64,000 nt of DNA from Aequorivita sp. (GTDB taxonomy: Bacteria > Bacteroidota > Bacteroidia > Flavobacteriales > Flavobacteriaceae), in assembly GCA_030690315.1 (NCBI GenBank), contig JAUYGY010000036.1:124001-188000 (forward strand). The letters are read 5' to 3'. The notes beneath the pieces were generated by a model. The model was not told the origin of the DNA. It did not search any database and worked only from the letters and a program-made list of their open reading frames with translations. Both the position numbers and the translations under genes were made by a program. Of this stretch, positions 1-9,823 are shown piece by piece. Every line of letters begins with the position of its first letter. Position 1 is the stretch's first letter.

Positions 1-365
1 GGTGCAGTAATAAGACTGCCAAACATTTGAAAAGGCCGCATAAAACCTTTCCGTTTGGAAATTGCATAAAGCGTTGAAGGTATGCCGTGGCTCACTTTAT
101 GGCGAATTACATACCGCATCGCTAAAAACGCCAAGGTTAACCCGATGAGCGGAAAAATGAAATAGAAAGCTGTTTGATATTCAGCAATAAGTTTTCCTTC
201 TAAAAGTTGTTGGATTAAGTGAGTGAAATTCTTTAGAATTACTGCGCCAATTCCAGCCAAAAGCCCAACCAATATGCTCAATACAAGCACGAATTGCTTG
301 TGGGAGATGTATTTAATTCTCCAAATGAGAAATCGGGTTAGTAAGTTTCTTTTTTGCGTTGGCAT
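1..365 (-). CDS. ClC-family chloride channel/antiporter, N-terminal part (runs off the left edge)
   Basis: Integral inner-membrane anion channel or Cl-/H+ antiporter; 121 codons are visible. The ATG at 363-365 opens a frame reading MPTQKRNLLTRFLIW, then a hydrophobic helix at about residues 25-44 (FVLVLSILVGLLAG) and a second at about 63-84. After these come SHGIPSTLYAISKRKG and GSLITAP, which I recognise as the conserved stretch at the start of helix D in Bacteroidota ClC proteins, just before the selectivity-filter glycine-rich loop. The rest lies outside the window, so CBS domains cannot be judged. The start overlaps the last 28 bases of the TPR lipoprotein gene, implying co-transcription and translational coupling. 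Family assignment is from sequence recognition. Confidence 0.8.
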   Translation of the reverse strand, partial: MPTQKRNLLTRFLIWRIKYISHKQFVLVLSILVGLLAGIGAVILKNFTHLIQQLLEGKLIAEYQTAFYFIFPLIGLTLAFLAMRYVIRHKVSHGIPSTLYAISKRKGFMRPFQMFGSLITA

Positions 366-1207
366 TGGGCTTTTAATTCTATATGTAGTTTTTCAAAATC
401 TTGGGGAAAAAGTTGATACAGTGTTTCCACATAATCCCTATTATTGTAATAGCCGTTTTTAAAATCTTCTTCTGCTTTGCCAAGAAATTCCTGTGCAGTT
501 GAACAGTCTTCATTTTTCAGGATTAATGCTTTAAAATATTTTCCATCTGCGGATCTGTCGTTATTGTAAAAGAGCAACTTATCAAAATCTAGCAGGGCCT
601 TTTCAAAATTACTGTTTTTATAATAAGCAATCCCCCTGTAAAGAAATGCTGTTGGTTCTGCCCAATCTTCACCGTTTTCTTCGGTAATTTGGGTTAAGTA
701 TTTGTCAAAATAATTTATTGATTTTTCATAATTATTCAAACCTAAATATGCAATCCCCCGCCAATAATCTACACTGTGTCCCTGTGGAGCATCAGTAAAA
801 TTGGGTGTCAACGTATCTGAAGCGTCAAAATCTGCAATCGCTTTTTCATAATCTCTGTAAAACCATAAATAGTTATAACCTCTATATGGTTGCCAAATTG
901 AGGCGTTACACGCAACAGCTTGATCCATTTGTTTTTTCCATTTATGGGGCATGCCACGTTTTAAATATGCTACGGAAAGCTCGCGAACAGCATCACAATT
1001 GTTAGGGTCTATTGCTATGGCTTCCTCAATACGAGTCATACTTTTTGGTGAACCTTGTGGAAAATGGCTTCCACCATCAAAAATTTCGATAGATAAATTT
1101 TTGCGCTCTTCATTTGAGAGTGCGCTATATTCCTTATTTTTTTCCGAACATGAAAATGTCAGAATTAACAAGGATATACTAAGGAAGAATTTCGATAATT
1201 TCTCCAT
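338..1207 (-). CDS. TPR-repeat lipoprotein
   Basis: Predicted periplasm-facing lipoprotein of 289 aa, function unknown. I start it at the ATG at 1205-1207 because this gives a textbook type II signal peptide, MEKLSKFFLSISLLILTFSC, with the lipidated Cys at residue 20. An in-frame ATG at 1255 would place charged and polar residues ahead of it. Several tetratricopeptide units follow, for example IAYLGLNNYEKSINYFDKYL and GIAYYKNSNFEKALLDFDKL, so it probably acts as a protein-protein scaffold. It overlaps the upstream gene by 29 bases and the downstream ClC gene by 28 bases. No enzymatic motif is visible. Confidence 0.75.
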   Translation of the reverse strand: MEKLSKFFLSISLLILTFSCSEKNKEYSALSNEERKNLSIEIFDGGSHFPQGSPKSMTRIEEAIAIDPNNCDAVRELSVAYLKRGMPHKWKKQMDQAVACNASIWQPYRGYNYLWFYRDYEKAIADFDASDTLTPNFTDAPQGHSVDYWRGIAYLGLNNYEKSINYFDKYLTQITEENGEDWAEPTAFLYRGIAYYKNSNFEKALLDFDKLLFYNNDRSADGKYFKALILKNEDCSTAQEFLGKAEEDFKNGYYNNRDYVETLYQLFPQDFEKLHIELKAQCQRKKETY

Positions 1208-1733
1208 TCTCAATTTTATAGGACACGTAATGATAATAATTTCTGGGCATGTCATTATAGGTGTAAATAGCCCAATGTGAAGGATCAGAGGTTATTTTTA
1301 AAAGTTGACCTACCATTTTCTTGGAATGTGATACTTCTTTGAAATCTTTGTTGATCTCAATAATTTCAAACCATCCGGGATTACCTTCGCAGTTCACCAA
1401 AAATCTGAAATTTATATAACCAGAATCTGTATAACCTTCATTTTTATAATTTTTCAGAACATTTTCCTTAAACGTTCTTTTGTTGTTTTTGTATGCATCA
1501 AAGGGTGCACCGTGATGTGTTTTATAGATTGTTCCATCACCACATAAAGAGTAGGTGTCGTTAAGCAGGGCAGTGTTTGGATCTATATAGCCTATATAAT
1601 GTGGGTATTTTTCTACATCCACATTGTGTTTCCCATAATATTCATAATAGATGTAACTGCTAAAGCCTATAAAGACTACAACTATTGAGATTACTACAAT
1701 AGCGGTAATTTTTATTATCTTTTTCCAATTCAT
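1179..1733 (-). CDS. Membrane-anchored protein with TonB-C-like domain
   Basis: 184 aa with one N-terminal transmembrane helix (about residues 8-27) and a soluble, presumably periplasmic, remainder. The segment GYINFRFLVNCEGNPGWFEI resembles the core of TonB C-terminal domains (a G-x-I-x-F-R-F-x-V-N-x-x-G pattern). No proline-rich linker is present, so this is not a classical TonB. First gene of a three-gene overlapping minus-strand operon with the TPR lipoprotein and the ClC channel. Function not recognised; the TonB-like fold is an inference from a short motif. Confidence 0.65.
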   Translation of the reverse strand: MNWKKIIKITAIVVISIVVVFIGFSSYIYYEYYGKHNVDVEKYPHYIGYIDPNTALLNDTYSLCGDGTIYKTHHGAPFDAYKNNKRTFKENVLKNYKNEGYTDSGYINFRFLVNCEGNPGWFEIIEINKDFKEVSHSKKMVGQLLKITSDPSHWAIYTYNDMPRNYYHYVSYKIENGEIIEILP

Positions 1734-1745
1734 CTTTAAAGCTAT

Positions 1746-1778
1746 AAAAAAAATCCCGCGTCAGCAGGATTTTTTTTC
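1746..1778 (-). terminator. Rho-independent terminator of aspS
   Basis: Stem AAATCCCGC (1751-1759) and GCAGGATTT (1764-1772) around loop GTCA with one mismatch, flanked by A and T runs on both sides. It sits immediately after the aspS stop codon. Confidence 0.7.
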
Positions 1779-3533
1779 TTATGATTTTATTTCAACCTTC
1801 AAGTGAAGCTCTTCTAATTGTTTTGCGTCTATTGGCGCAGGAGCGTCAATCATAACATCGCGGCCCGAATTGTTTTTTGGGAAAGCAATAAAGTCGCGGA
1901 TGGTTTCTTGTCCGCCCAAAATGGCTACCAATCTGTCCAAGCCAAAAGCGATCCCTCCGTGTGGTGGCGCGCCGTATTGGAAGGCATCCAACAAAAATCC
2001 GAATTGCGCTTTTGCTTCTTCGGGCGTGAAGCCCAAATAATCAAACATTAGTGCCTGTGTTTTTTTATCGTGAATTCTTATGGAACCGCCACCGATTTCA
2101 TTTCCGTTTAAAACCAAATCGTAAGCGTTTGCTTTTACTTCACCGGGGTTTGTGGCTAAGAGTTCAAGCTGCCCAGGTTTTGGGGAAGTGAATGGATGGT
2201 GCATCGCGTGGTAGCGATTTGTTTCCTCATCCCATTCCAAAAGGGGAAAATCTACCACCCAAAGTGGTGCGAATTCTGTATTTTTCCGTAAACCAAGTTG
2301 TTCTGCCAAGTGCATTCTTAAAGCACTTAACTGTGTTCTCGCTTTGTTTTTTGCACCGGAAAGTACGCAGATTAAATCGCCAGCTTTTGCGCCGGTTACT
2401 GCTGCCCATTTTGCCAAATCTTCCTCTGAGTAAAATTTATCTACAGAAGATTTATAGGTGCCATCTTCGTTGCAACGAACGTAAACCATTCCTGTTGCTC
2501 CAATTTGTGGGCGTTTCAACCAATCAATTAAATTATCTATTTCTTTTCTGGTGAAAATATTTCCGCCGGGAACAGCAATACCAACGACCAATTCGGCTTG
2601 GTTGAAAACGCCGAAGTCTTTGTGCTGTGCCACTGCATTCAATTCGCCAAATTCCATCCCAAAGCGAATATCTGGCTTGTCATTCCCGTATTTTGCCATT
2701 GCTTCGTCATAGGTCATTCTCGGAAATTCGGAAATTTCTACGCCATTGATTTCTTTCAGCAAATGTTTTGTCAATCCTTCAAAAGCATTCAAAATATCCT
2801 CTTGTTCCACAAAAGCCATTTCACAATCTATTTGTGTGAATTCTGGCTGGCGGTCTGCGCGCAAATCTTCATCGCGGAAGCATTTCACTATTTGAAAATA
2901 TTTATCCAAACCGCCCACCATCAACAATTGCTTAAAAGTTTGCGGACTCTGCGGAAGTGCGTAAAACTGACCTTCGTTCATTCGGGAAGGCACTACGAAA
3001 TCGCGCGCGCCTTCGGGGGTTGATTTTATTAAATAAGGTGTTTCCACTTCAACAAAACCTTCGTTAGCTAAATAATTACGAACGGCAATGGCCACTTTTG
3101 AACGAAATATAAGATTTTCGCGCACTGGTTTTCTGCGGATGTCTAAATACCGATATTTCATACGTAAATCCTCGCCACCGTCCGTTTCATCTTCAATAGT
3201 GAAGGGTGGAGTTAGGGATTCGTTTAGAATAGTTAGTTCAGAAACCAAAATCTCTACATCGCCAGTTGGCATGTTTGGGTTTTTGGATTCGCGCTCTATT
3301 ACGGTTCCTTTTACCTGAATTACGAACTCACGGCCAAGTTTTGTTGCTTTTTCAATTACTTCTTTTGAAGTTCTTTCTTCGTCAAAAATAAGTTGGGTGA
3401 TGCCGTAGCGGTCGCGAAGGTCCACCCAAACCATAAAACCTTTGTCACGGGTTTTTTGTACCCACCCCGAAAGGGTTACTTCCTTGCTTATATCTGCCGC
3501 GCGAAGCTGGCCGTTGTTGTGCGTTCTGTACAT
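1779..3533 (-). CDS. aspS: Aspartyl-tRNA synthetase
   Basis: Class IIb aminoacyl-tRNA synthetase charging tRNA-Asp in the cytoplasm; 584 aa, the usual bacterial length. The N-terminal OB-fold anticodon domain ([23 protein letters not shown]) occupies about residues 1-110. Class II motif 2 appears as [19 protein letters not shown] and motif 3 as [16 protein letters not shown] near the C terminus. Between them is the bacterial GAD-type insertion (about 290-410). Transcribed alone, with a terminator directly downstream and a -7-like box upstream. Confidence 0.97.
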   Translation of the reverse strand: MYRTHNNGQLRAADISKEVTLSGWVQKTRDKGFMVWVDLRDRYGITQLIFDEERTSKEVIEKATKLGREFVIQVKGTVIERESKNPNMPTGDVEILVSELTILNESLTPPFTIEDETDGGEDLRMKYRYLDIRRKPVRENLIFRSKVAIAVRNYLANEGFVEVETPYLIKSTPEGARDFVVPSRMNEGQFYALPQSPQTFKQLLMVGGLDKYFQIVKCFRDEDLRADRQPEFTQIDCEMAFVEQEDILNAFEGLTKHLLKEINGVEISEFPRMTYDEAMAKYGNDKPDIRFGMEFGELNAVAQHKDFGVFNQAELVVGIAVPGGNIFTRKEIDNLIDWLKRPQIGATGMVYVRCNEDGTYKSSVDKFYSEEDLAKWAAVTGAKAGDLICVLSGAKNKARTQLSALRMHLAEQLGLRKNTEFAPLWVVDFPLLEWDEETNRYHAMHHPFTSPKPGQLELLATNPGEVKANAYDLVLNGNEIGGGSIRIHDKKTQALMFDYLGFTPEEAKAQFGFLLDAFQYGAPPHGGIAFGLDRLVAILGGQETIRDFIAFPKNNSGRDVMIDAPAPIDAKQLEELHLKVEIKS

Positions 3534-3558
3534 TTTATTCTGAAAAAAATTAAGAGGG

Positions 3559-3566
3559 CAAATTTA
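3559..3566 (-). promoter_or_regulatory. Putative aspS promoter -7 box
   Basis: On the minus strand this reads TAAATTTG, matching the Bacteroidota -7 consensus TAnnTTTG, 26 bases upstream of the aspS ATG. I do not see a convincing -33 element. Confidence 0.4.
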
Positions 3567-3652
3567 ATAAGTAATTAATGAATACTTGTGGTTTTGAGGG
3601 GATTATTATTAAGGGGAACGAGTTGCCACGAATAAACGAATAATTATAAAAA

Positions 3653-3683
3653 GACCTGCAAAGTTTTGGAAACCTTGCAGGTC
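3653..3683. repeat. Interspersed palindrome GACCTGCAA...TTGCAGGTC
   Basis: A 9-bp perfect stem (3653-3661 with 3675-3683) around AGTTTTGGAAACC, between aspS and the RND transporter. It lies just beyond the 3' end of the RND gene and may serve as its terminator. A degenerate relative is at 53803-53835. Confidence 0.6.
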
Positions 3684-3705
3684 GGTTAAAATGATATAAA
3701 AAATT

Positions 3706-6700
3706 TTATAAGTTTTTCAAGCCGCTCTGTTTAATAGCTTCTTTTTCTTTCAACTTTTTAATCTCCCTCATCCTTCTCTTTTTTCTGAATTTGATCTTGG
3801 CTCGATTCACCAAATAGAACATCACCGGAACCACGATCAAAGTTAGGAAGGTGGCGAAGATTAGGCCGAAGATTACCGTCCAAGCCAGCGGGCCCCAGAA
3901 AATAACGTTGTCGCCGCCTATGTAAATATTCGGGTTATAATCTGTGAACAATCCAAAGAAATCTATGTTTAAGCCAATGGCTAAAGGCACTAACCCGAGC
4001 ACGGTGGTGATTGCGGTAAGCAATACCGGACGCAGACGCGACTTTCCACCGGCAACTATTATATCAAAATATTGTCGCTTGGTCAGCATATCGTCATCGT
4101 CCATTTCCAAATCGTTCATTTTTCGGTCTATCAAAATCTGGGTGTAATCAATAAGTACGATGGCGTTGTTAACCACAATTCCCGCAAGGGAAATAATACC
4201 CATCATTGTCATAATAATCACGAAATCCATTTGGAAAATTACTAGACCAAGAAACACCCCTGCCAAACTAAGAACAATAGCTGTTAAAATTATGATTGGC
4301 TTGCTTAGCGAGTTGAACTGTGCCACAAGAATAAGCAAGATACCGCCCATTGCATAAAATAGCGCCAACAAAAGGAAGCCCATGTTGTCTGCCTGCTCTT
4401 CCTGCTCGCCAGTAAAAGCAAGGTTTATGTCTTTGGGCAGTTCGTAATTTTGTAATTCGGTTTTTAGGTCGGTTACAATCTCGGTAGCGTTATAACCTCC
4501 AATTACGTTGGAGTAAACGGTAATTGTTCTTTTTAAATCTTTTCTTTTAATAGCACTAAAAGAGGCAGTATTGTTCTTCGTAACCATTGCTGAAATGGGG
4601 ATCTGCACAATTTTGCCTTCGTTATTTCTGAAGGTTATTGGCTGATTGAAAAGCGCGCTTTCGTCATATCGGGATTTTTCGGAAAGACGTACGTTTATTT
4701 CGTAATCGTCATCGCCTTCTTTATACGTGGAAGCTTCTTCCCCAAAAATGGCGCGGCGCAGGGTTTGCCCAATCTGCCCGGTTGAAATACCTAACTGTCC
4801 CGCTTTTTCGCGGTCCACGGTCACGTCCATTTCGGGTTTGCTTTTGTTTACGTCAATTTTAAGTTCCTCAATTCCGCTGATTCCCAGTCCTTCAATGTAG
4901 GAACGAAGGTTTTCAGCTTCGCGAAGCATTTCTTCATAATCTTCGCCGATCAATTCAATGTTTATGGGATAACCAACGGGCGGACCAGCGGCATCTTTTT
5001 CTACAATAATAGAAGCTCCGGGAAAGCCTTTTACGGATTCACGAACTTCTTCGAGCACAGTGCTACTCTTTACACCGCGGCGCAACTGGAAATCGCGCAT
5101 GGAAAGTGTTATTTTTCCTTTTTGCGGCATTTCGTTGCTTTGGCCACCATCCGTTTGTGGATTTCCTGCTCCTTGCCCAACCTGCGAAATGGCAGATTCC
5201 ACCATATAATTGTAGCCGTTGTCGTCATATTTTGAAATGGCATCGTAAACGCGTTGTTCTACTTGTTGGGTAAGTTTGTTTGTTTTTTCGATATCGGTAC
5301 CTTGCGGATATTCAATATATGTAATGATTTGGTTCGGTTCATTTTCTGGGAAAAAGAGCACTTTTGGTTGTACTACTCCCACCAAAATGAAAGAGAATAT
5401 TAAGAGGATGAATGTTCCGAAAAAGAACACGTAAGCTTTTTTTCCGCCCAAAGCATATTTTAAAGTCTTCTCATAGAAATTTTCTAGTTTTTTAAGGGAT
5501 TTGTATTGAAAATAATCTACGGCACCCGCCAAGATATATTTGTAAACCCAAAGCATAATGGCTGTAAGAATCGCCAAGTTTCCAAAACCTCTGAAAGCGG
5601 CAAAATCCATTGCAAAACCAGCAACAAGGAGCAAAATACCTACACCCATCAGAATCAAGCTCCAGCGGATAAGTTTCTTTTTTGTCATGGATTCTTCTTC
5701 AGTTTTCATAAATTCTGAAGTAAGCATGGAGTTTATTATAAGCGCCACAAATAGTGAGGATGAAAGCACTACTGAAAGTGTAATGGGGAAGTAAATCATA
5801 AACTTGCCAATCATACCCGGCCACAGCCCAAGTGGAAAAAACGCTGCCAGCGTGGTTGCGGTTGAAGCAATAATAGGCCAGGCGATTTCGCCCATACCTT
5901 GTTTTGCGGCTTTTCGAGGTGACATGCCTTCGCTCATTAAGGTATATACATTCTCAACCACCACAATTCCGTTATCCACAAGCATCCCGAGACCCATAAC
6001 GAGCCCGAAGAGCACCATAGTGTTTAGCGTAAAACCTAATGACGATAGGATAAAAAGCGACATTAACATAGAAAGTGGGATGGCGAAACCTACGAAAAGT
6101 GCGTTTCTAAAACCAAGGAAGAACATCAATACAATTACTACCAAAAGCACCCCGAAGATGATGTTGTTCACCAAATCGTTCACTTGGTTTTCGGTTTTGA
6201 TGGATTGGTCGTTTGTTAAACTAATGTGTAAACTTTGCGGCAAATAGTTTTCCTGTTCTTCGGCGACTATTTTTTTGATCTGCTCTACGGCCTCGATCAT
6301 GTTTTTTCCGGCACGTTTTTTTACATCGAGCATTACCACTGGCTTGCCGTATTCACGAGCGTAGGTTGTGGCGTCTTTCTGCTTAAATTTTACTTCGGCT
6401 ATATCTTTTAAGAAAATAATCCCGTCGTCTTTTTTCACCACAATATTTTCCAACTCTTTTGGATCTTCAATTTCCCCAGTAATTCGGATGTTTTTTTGAA
6501 CGCCGTTTGTGATAATGTTTCCGCCAGAAATGGTGCTGTTTTCACCTTTTACCGCATTGATGATATTGTCAAAACTTACCTGTGAAGCTGTCATTTTATA
6601 AATATCCACAGCAATTTCAACCTCTTTATCCTCGGCCCCGCGAATGGTGGCTTCTTTAATCTGTGGAAGTAATTCTATTCTATCCTGAAGATATTCGGCG

Positions 6701-7209
6701 TAATCCTTCAACTTTTGTACGGGATAATCTCCCGTAAGGTTGATGTTGAGGATAGGCATTTCTTCGGAAAAATTCAAGTCGAAAACATTCGGTTCCACTT
6801 TTCCGCCATTGGTAAGCGTAGGCCATGTAGTTTCAGCTTTTACCAGATCTACCTTGTCTTTTACCAATTGTTTTGCAACAGGTATTTCCACGTTTTCCTC
6901 AAATTCAACAATAATAATAGAGTAATCTTGAAGGGTAGTGGACGTGATTTCCTTTACGCCAGCTACATCCTTAAACTCTTCCTCCAAAGGCTCAGTGATG
7001 AATTTTTCAACATCCTCTGCGGAGTTTCCAGGGTTTACGGAACTCACATAAATTTTGGTTTCAATGATTTCCGGAAACGCCTCTCGGGGCATGCTGTAAT
7101 ATGAGAAAGCTCCCAGAAACAGGATGATGACCATAATTACATAGACCGTCATTTTATTGTCAATGGCCCAAGACGAAATACTAAATTCTTTGTACGGATT
7201 TTTGCTCAT
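3706..7209 (-). CDS. RND-superfamily multidrug/solute efflux transporter (inner-membrane pump)
   Basis: 1167 aa, the proton-driven inner-membrane component of a tripartite efflux pump. It has an N-terminal transmembrane helix (about 16-36), a periplasmic porter domain, a central membrane bundle with LVDNGIVVVENVYTL, a second porter region and a C-terminal bundle with GIVVNNAIVLIDYTQ. This is the AcrB/HAE duplicated architecture. The protein is somewhat longer than AcrB (about 1050 aa), with extra sequence in the cytoplasmic linker around residues 500-580 and a basic C-terminal tail. Last gene of the tetR-tolC-adaptor-RND operon, 15 bases after the adaptor. Substrate cannot be inferred. Confidence 0.93.
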   Translation of the reverse strand: MSKNPYKEFSISSWAIDNKMTVYVIMVIILFLGAFSYYSMPREAFPEIIETKIYVSSVNPGNSAEDVEKFITEPLEEEFKDVAGVKEITSTTLQDYSIIIVEFEENVEIPVAKQLVKDKVDLVKAETTWPTLTNGGKVEPNVFDLNFSEEMPILNINLTGDYPVQKLKDYAEYLQDRIELLPQIKEATIRGAEDKEVEIAVDIYKMTASQVSFDNIINAVKGENSTISGGNIITNGVQKNIRITGEIEDPKELENIVVKKDDGIIFLKDIAEVKFKQKDATTYAREYGKPVVMLDVKKRAGKNMIEAVEQIKKIVAEEQENYLPQSLHISLTNDQSIKTENQVNDLVNNIIFGVLLVVIVLMFFLGFRNALFVGFAIPLSMLMSLFILSSLGFTLNTMVLFGLVMGLGMLVDNGIVVVENVYTLMSEGMSPRKAAKQGMGEIAWPIIASTATTLAAFFPLGLWPGMIGKFMIYFPITLSVVLSSSLFVALIINSMLTSEFMKTEEESMTKKKLIRWSLILMGVGILLLVAGFAMDFAAFRGFGNLAILTAIMLWVYKYILAGAVDYFQYKSLKKLENFYEKTLKYALGGKKAYVFFFGTFILLIFSFILVGVVQPKVLFFPENEPNQIITYIEYPQGTDIEKTNKLTQQVEQRVYDAISKYDDNGYNYMVESAISQVGQGAGNPQTDGGQSNEMPQKGKITLSMRDFQLRRGVKSSTVLEEVRESVKGFPGASIIVEKDAAGPPVGYPINIELIGEDYEEMLREAENLRSYIEGLGISGIEELKIDVNKSKPEMDVTVDREKAGQLGISTGQIGQTLRRAIFGEEASTYKEGDDDYEINVRLSEKSRYDESALFNQPITFRNNEGKIVQIPISAMVTKNNTASFSAIKRKDLKRTITVYSNVIGGYNATEIVTDLKTELQNYELPKDINLAFTGEQEEQADNMGFLLLALFYAMGGILLILVAQFNSLSKPIIILTAIVLSLAGVFLGLVIFQMDFVIIMTMMGIISLAGIVVNNAIVLIDYTQILIDRKMNDLEMDDDDMLTKRQYFDIIVAGGKSRLRPVLLTAITTVLGLVPLAIGLNIDFFGLFTDYNPNIYIGGDNVIFWGPLAWTVIFGLIFATFLTLIVVPVMFYLVNRAKIKFRKKRRMREIKKLKEKEAIKQSGLKNL

Positions 7210-7224
7210 GGTGCAAAGGGTTTC

Positions 7225-8385
7225 TTAGTTTTTGATGGTTACTTTTTGGCCGTCGCGAAGGGTTTTTGCACCTTCTTTAATAATGGTATCGCCTTTTTTA
7301 AGGCCTGATTTTACTTCGGTATGGTTTTCATAGGAAAGACCCGTAACAAGAATTATGCGTTTTGCCACGCCCACAGAATCGTTGATGGTTTTGTACAGAT
7401 AGGCTATTGTTTCACCTTCGGCGTTTTCCTGCAAAATGTTTTCGGGAACTGTAATGGTGTTTTCTGCGCTATAGTCATTCACTTTTACAGTTGCAATAAG
7501 GTTTGGTTTCACCAACCCATCTTTATTTGGAATTTCAATCTGAATATCAAAACTTCTATTGTTTGGGTTAATGTAATTGCTTACTTGCCTTACCGTTCCG
7601 GTGAATTCTTCGTTTATGGAAGCGAGGTTCACTTTTACCTGTGTTCCTTTTTTGATGTTTTTTAGATATGTTTCAGGGATTGATGCTTTCACATACATAT
7701 CGCTCAAATTCACTAATCGGATTATCGGGGTTTGGCCCGGAATAACAACTTGTCCGGGGTCAGAAATAATTTCATCAACCACGCCGCTAAAAGGTGCTGT
7801 AACTACAGTTTTTCCTAGCTGCGAACGCATTTGTTGTGTAGCATTTTTGGCCGCTTCATAATTAGTCTTGGCTTGAAGAAATTGAATTTCGGAACCTATT
7901 TTTTGGTTCCAAAGTTTTTCTTGACGCTCAAAGGTGGTTTTGGCCAACGCCAATTGCGCTTCCTGTTGTGCAACTTGACTGCCCATTCCGCCATCGTCTA
8001 TTCTTGCAAGACGCTGCCCTTTGGAAACCCGCTGGCCTTCCTTAACGTAAACATTAGTGAGTACCCCAGAATATTCCGCATTTAAAACTACATTTTGGTC
8101 CGTTTCCACATTGCCTTGCACTTCAACATAATGCTGGAAAATACTGTCCTTAATTACTTCAGCAGTAATTAAAATGGGGCGCTCTTTCTTTTCGTTTTCG
8201 TCTATAAAGGCGTTCAGCTTGTCTATGTCGGCTTTAAGTTCGCGCTGTTGTTTGTTCAGCTCCACCCTCATTTCTTTTACTGCTGCCATGTCTTTGGAAC
8301 CAATTACCGCGTCAACAGATTTATTGTCACCACCGCAGGAAACGAGCGTGATTAGGGTTATTAGGAATAGAATTGATTTTTTCAT
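7225..8385 (-). CDS. RND periplasmic adaptor (membrane fusion) lipoprotein
   Basis: 386 aa, bridges the RND pump and the TolC-like channel. The signal sequence MKKSILFLITLITLVSC gives a lipidated Cys at residue 17. It is followed by a coiled-coil-prone stretch (about 33-66), a biotinyl-lipoyl-like half (ILITAEVIKDSIFQHYVEVQ onward), a helical hairpin (QVAQQEAQLALAKTTFERQE to about 190), the second lipoyl half with TAPFSGVVDEI, and beta-barrel/membrane-proximal domains. Preceded by a 58-base gap containing a 16-bp tandem duplication. Confidence 0.92.
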   Translation of the reverse strand: MKKSILFLITLITLVSCGGDNKSVDAVIGSKDMAAVKEMRVELNKQQRELKADIDKLNAFIDENEKKERPILITAEVIKDSIFQHYVEVQGNVETDQNVVLNAEYSGVLTNVYVKEGQRVSKGQRLARIDDGGMGSQVAQQEAQLALAKTTFERQEKLWNQKIGSEIQFLQAKTNYEAAKNATQQMRSQLGKTVVTAPFSGVVDEIISDPGQVVIPGQTPIIRLVNLSDMYVKASIPETYLKNIKKGTQVKVNLASINEEFTGTVRQVSNYINPNNRSFDIQIEIPNKDGLVKPNLIATVKVNDYSAENTITVPENILQENAEGETIAYLYKTINDSVGVAKRIILVTGLSYENHTEVKSGLKKGDTIIKEGAKTLRDGQKVTIKN

Positions 8386-8404
8386 TAGTTGATTTATTTT
8401 AAAT

Positions 8405-8436
8405 AGTCGATTAGTTTAGAAGTCGATGAGTTTAGA
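8405..8436. repeat. 16-bp tandem duplication inside the efflux operon
   Basis: AGTCGATTAGTTTAGA at 8405-8420 is followed directly by AGTCGATGAGTTTAGA at 8421-8436, with one mismatch. It lies between the tolC-like gene and the adaptor gene and encodes nothing obvious. Confidence 0.75.
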
Positions 8437-8443
8437 AGTGTTT

Positions 8444-9823
8444 TTAGTATTTTTCTTTAATTTCTTCGTAATTCATTCGCAACTTCGGAATGTTTAGTAC
8501 AGTTTCAAGATTCGCTTTTTCATTGATTACATTCAGCATGGATTGAAAAAATTGTTGCTGTGCTGAATATAACTGCGTTTGGGCTTGACGTAAATCAAAA
8601 CTTGTTGAAAGGCCTTCCGTGAATTTTATTTGGTTTTTGTTTTCAATCCGTTCAGCCAGTTCAAGGTTTTTCTTCGAATTGCTATAGTTTTCAATAGCGA
8701 ATTGATAATTGCTTTGTGCAGTAGTTAGATCAAGTTTTATCTGTTGTTTGGTTTGCTCTAGATCTGTGTTTGCTTGATCCAATGCAATTTTAGTGCGTTG
8801 CACTGCCGAGCTTCGCTTCCCGCTACTAAAGATTGGAATATTCAAATTAACCCCCAACACAGAAGATTGATACCACTTTTGGTCTCCATTAAAGAAGCTG
8901 AAATCTTCACTGTTTGCTGAAGTTCCGTAATTCACAAAAGCCGAAAGTCTTGGAAGAAATTTGCTGCTCTCCAGTCTATTTTCAAAATAACGCTGTTCGG
9001 TTAGATTAAAAGCAATTTTATAATCTACGTTATCCTCGATTTTTACTGACGAATCCAAAAGCGAAAGGCTAATATTTTGATTTGCCAATTGATCCAAATT
9101 ATCCGTCAATGTTACTGGGGCTTCCACGTCAATACCCAAAGCAAGATTGAACATTTGCTTTGCGATTGCCTGACTTCTTCGGGCATTGTTTAGTTGGGTC
9201 TCAATTTCCAAAAGTGTGATTTCAAGTTGTTCAACGCTTTCCTCTTCGCCCAAACCATTTTCGTAAATTTTTCGGGTTTCGAACAGGTTTTGGTCCAGAT
9301 TGGCTTTGTTTTTTTCGAAAATATCAACCAATTCCTGCGCTAGCAAAACACTACCATAGGCGTTGATTACTCCTTTTCTGACTTCCAACCGCGTTTTTTC
9401 GTTGGCGTTTTCGGAATATCTTAAAAATGCTTTTGCTGCTTTTAAACCGACAAGATAACTGCCATCAAAAATTAATTGATCTAGTGTTGCCACGGCATTT
9501 GCATTTTGTTTGGTTCCAAAGGTAACGGGAACAAATGTGCCCGGTTCGCCGCCCGTAATTTCACCGGGAAGCAAGGTTACTGGCTGTTTAAGATTGTTGT
9601 TGTATGCTATACTCCCGTCTATCTGCGGAAGCCCGGTGGCTGTGGTTTCCCATTTTTGTTTAATGGCTTTCGCAATGTCGCGCTGCGCATTTATGGAAGC
9701 ATAATTGCTATCCAACGCAAAGGTTACGGCCTCTTCCAAGCTGAAAGTGTAATTTTTCTGTTGCTGCGAAAACCCCAAAGTGGCGAACAATAGAAAACTG
9801 AATAGTAAAAGTTTGTTAATCAT
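8444..9823 (-). CDS. TolC-family outer-membrane efflux channel
   Basis: 459 aa outer-membrane factor of the tripartite pump. The signal peptide is MINKLLLFSFLLFATLGFSQ. Two homologous alpha-helical/beta-strand repeats follow, rich in heptad glutamine and asparagine (for example QAQTQLYSAQQQFFQSMLNV), as in TolC/OEP proteins. The start overlaps the tetR stop by 8 bases, so expression is coupled to the repressor gene. Downstream come the adaptor and pump genes. Confidence 0.92.
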   Translation of the reverse strand: MINKLLLFSFLLFATLGFSQQQKNYTFSLEEAVTFALDSNYASINAQRDIAKAIKQKWETTATGLPQIDGSIAYNNNLKQPVTLLPGEITGGEPGTFVPVTFGTKQNANAVATLDQLIFDGSYLVGLKAAKAFLRYSENANEKTRLEVRKGVINAYGSVLLAQELVDIFEKNKANLDQNLFETRKIYENGLGEEESVEQLEITLLEIETQLNNARRSQAIAKQMFNLALGIDVEAPVTLTDNLDQLANQNISLSLLDSSVKIEDNVDYKIAFNLTEQRYFENRLESSKFLPRLSAFVNYGTSANSEDFSFFNGDQKWYQSSVLGVNLNIPIFSSGKRSSAVQRTKIALDQANTDLEQTKQQIKLDLTTAQSNYQFAIENYSNSKKNLELAERIENKNQIKFTEGLSTSFDLRQAQTQLYSAQQQFFQSMLNVINEKANLETVLNIPKLRMNYEEIKEKY

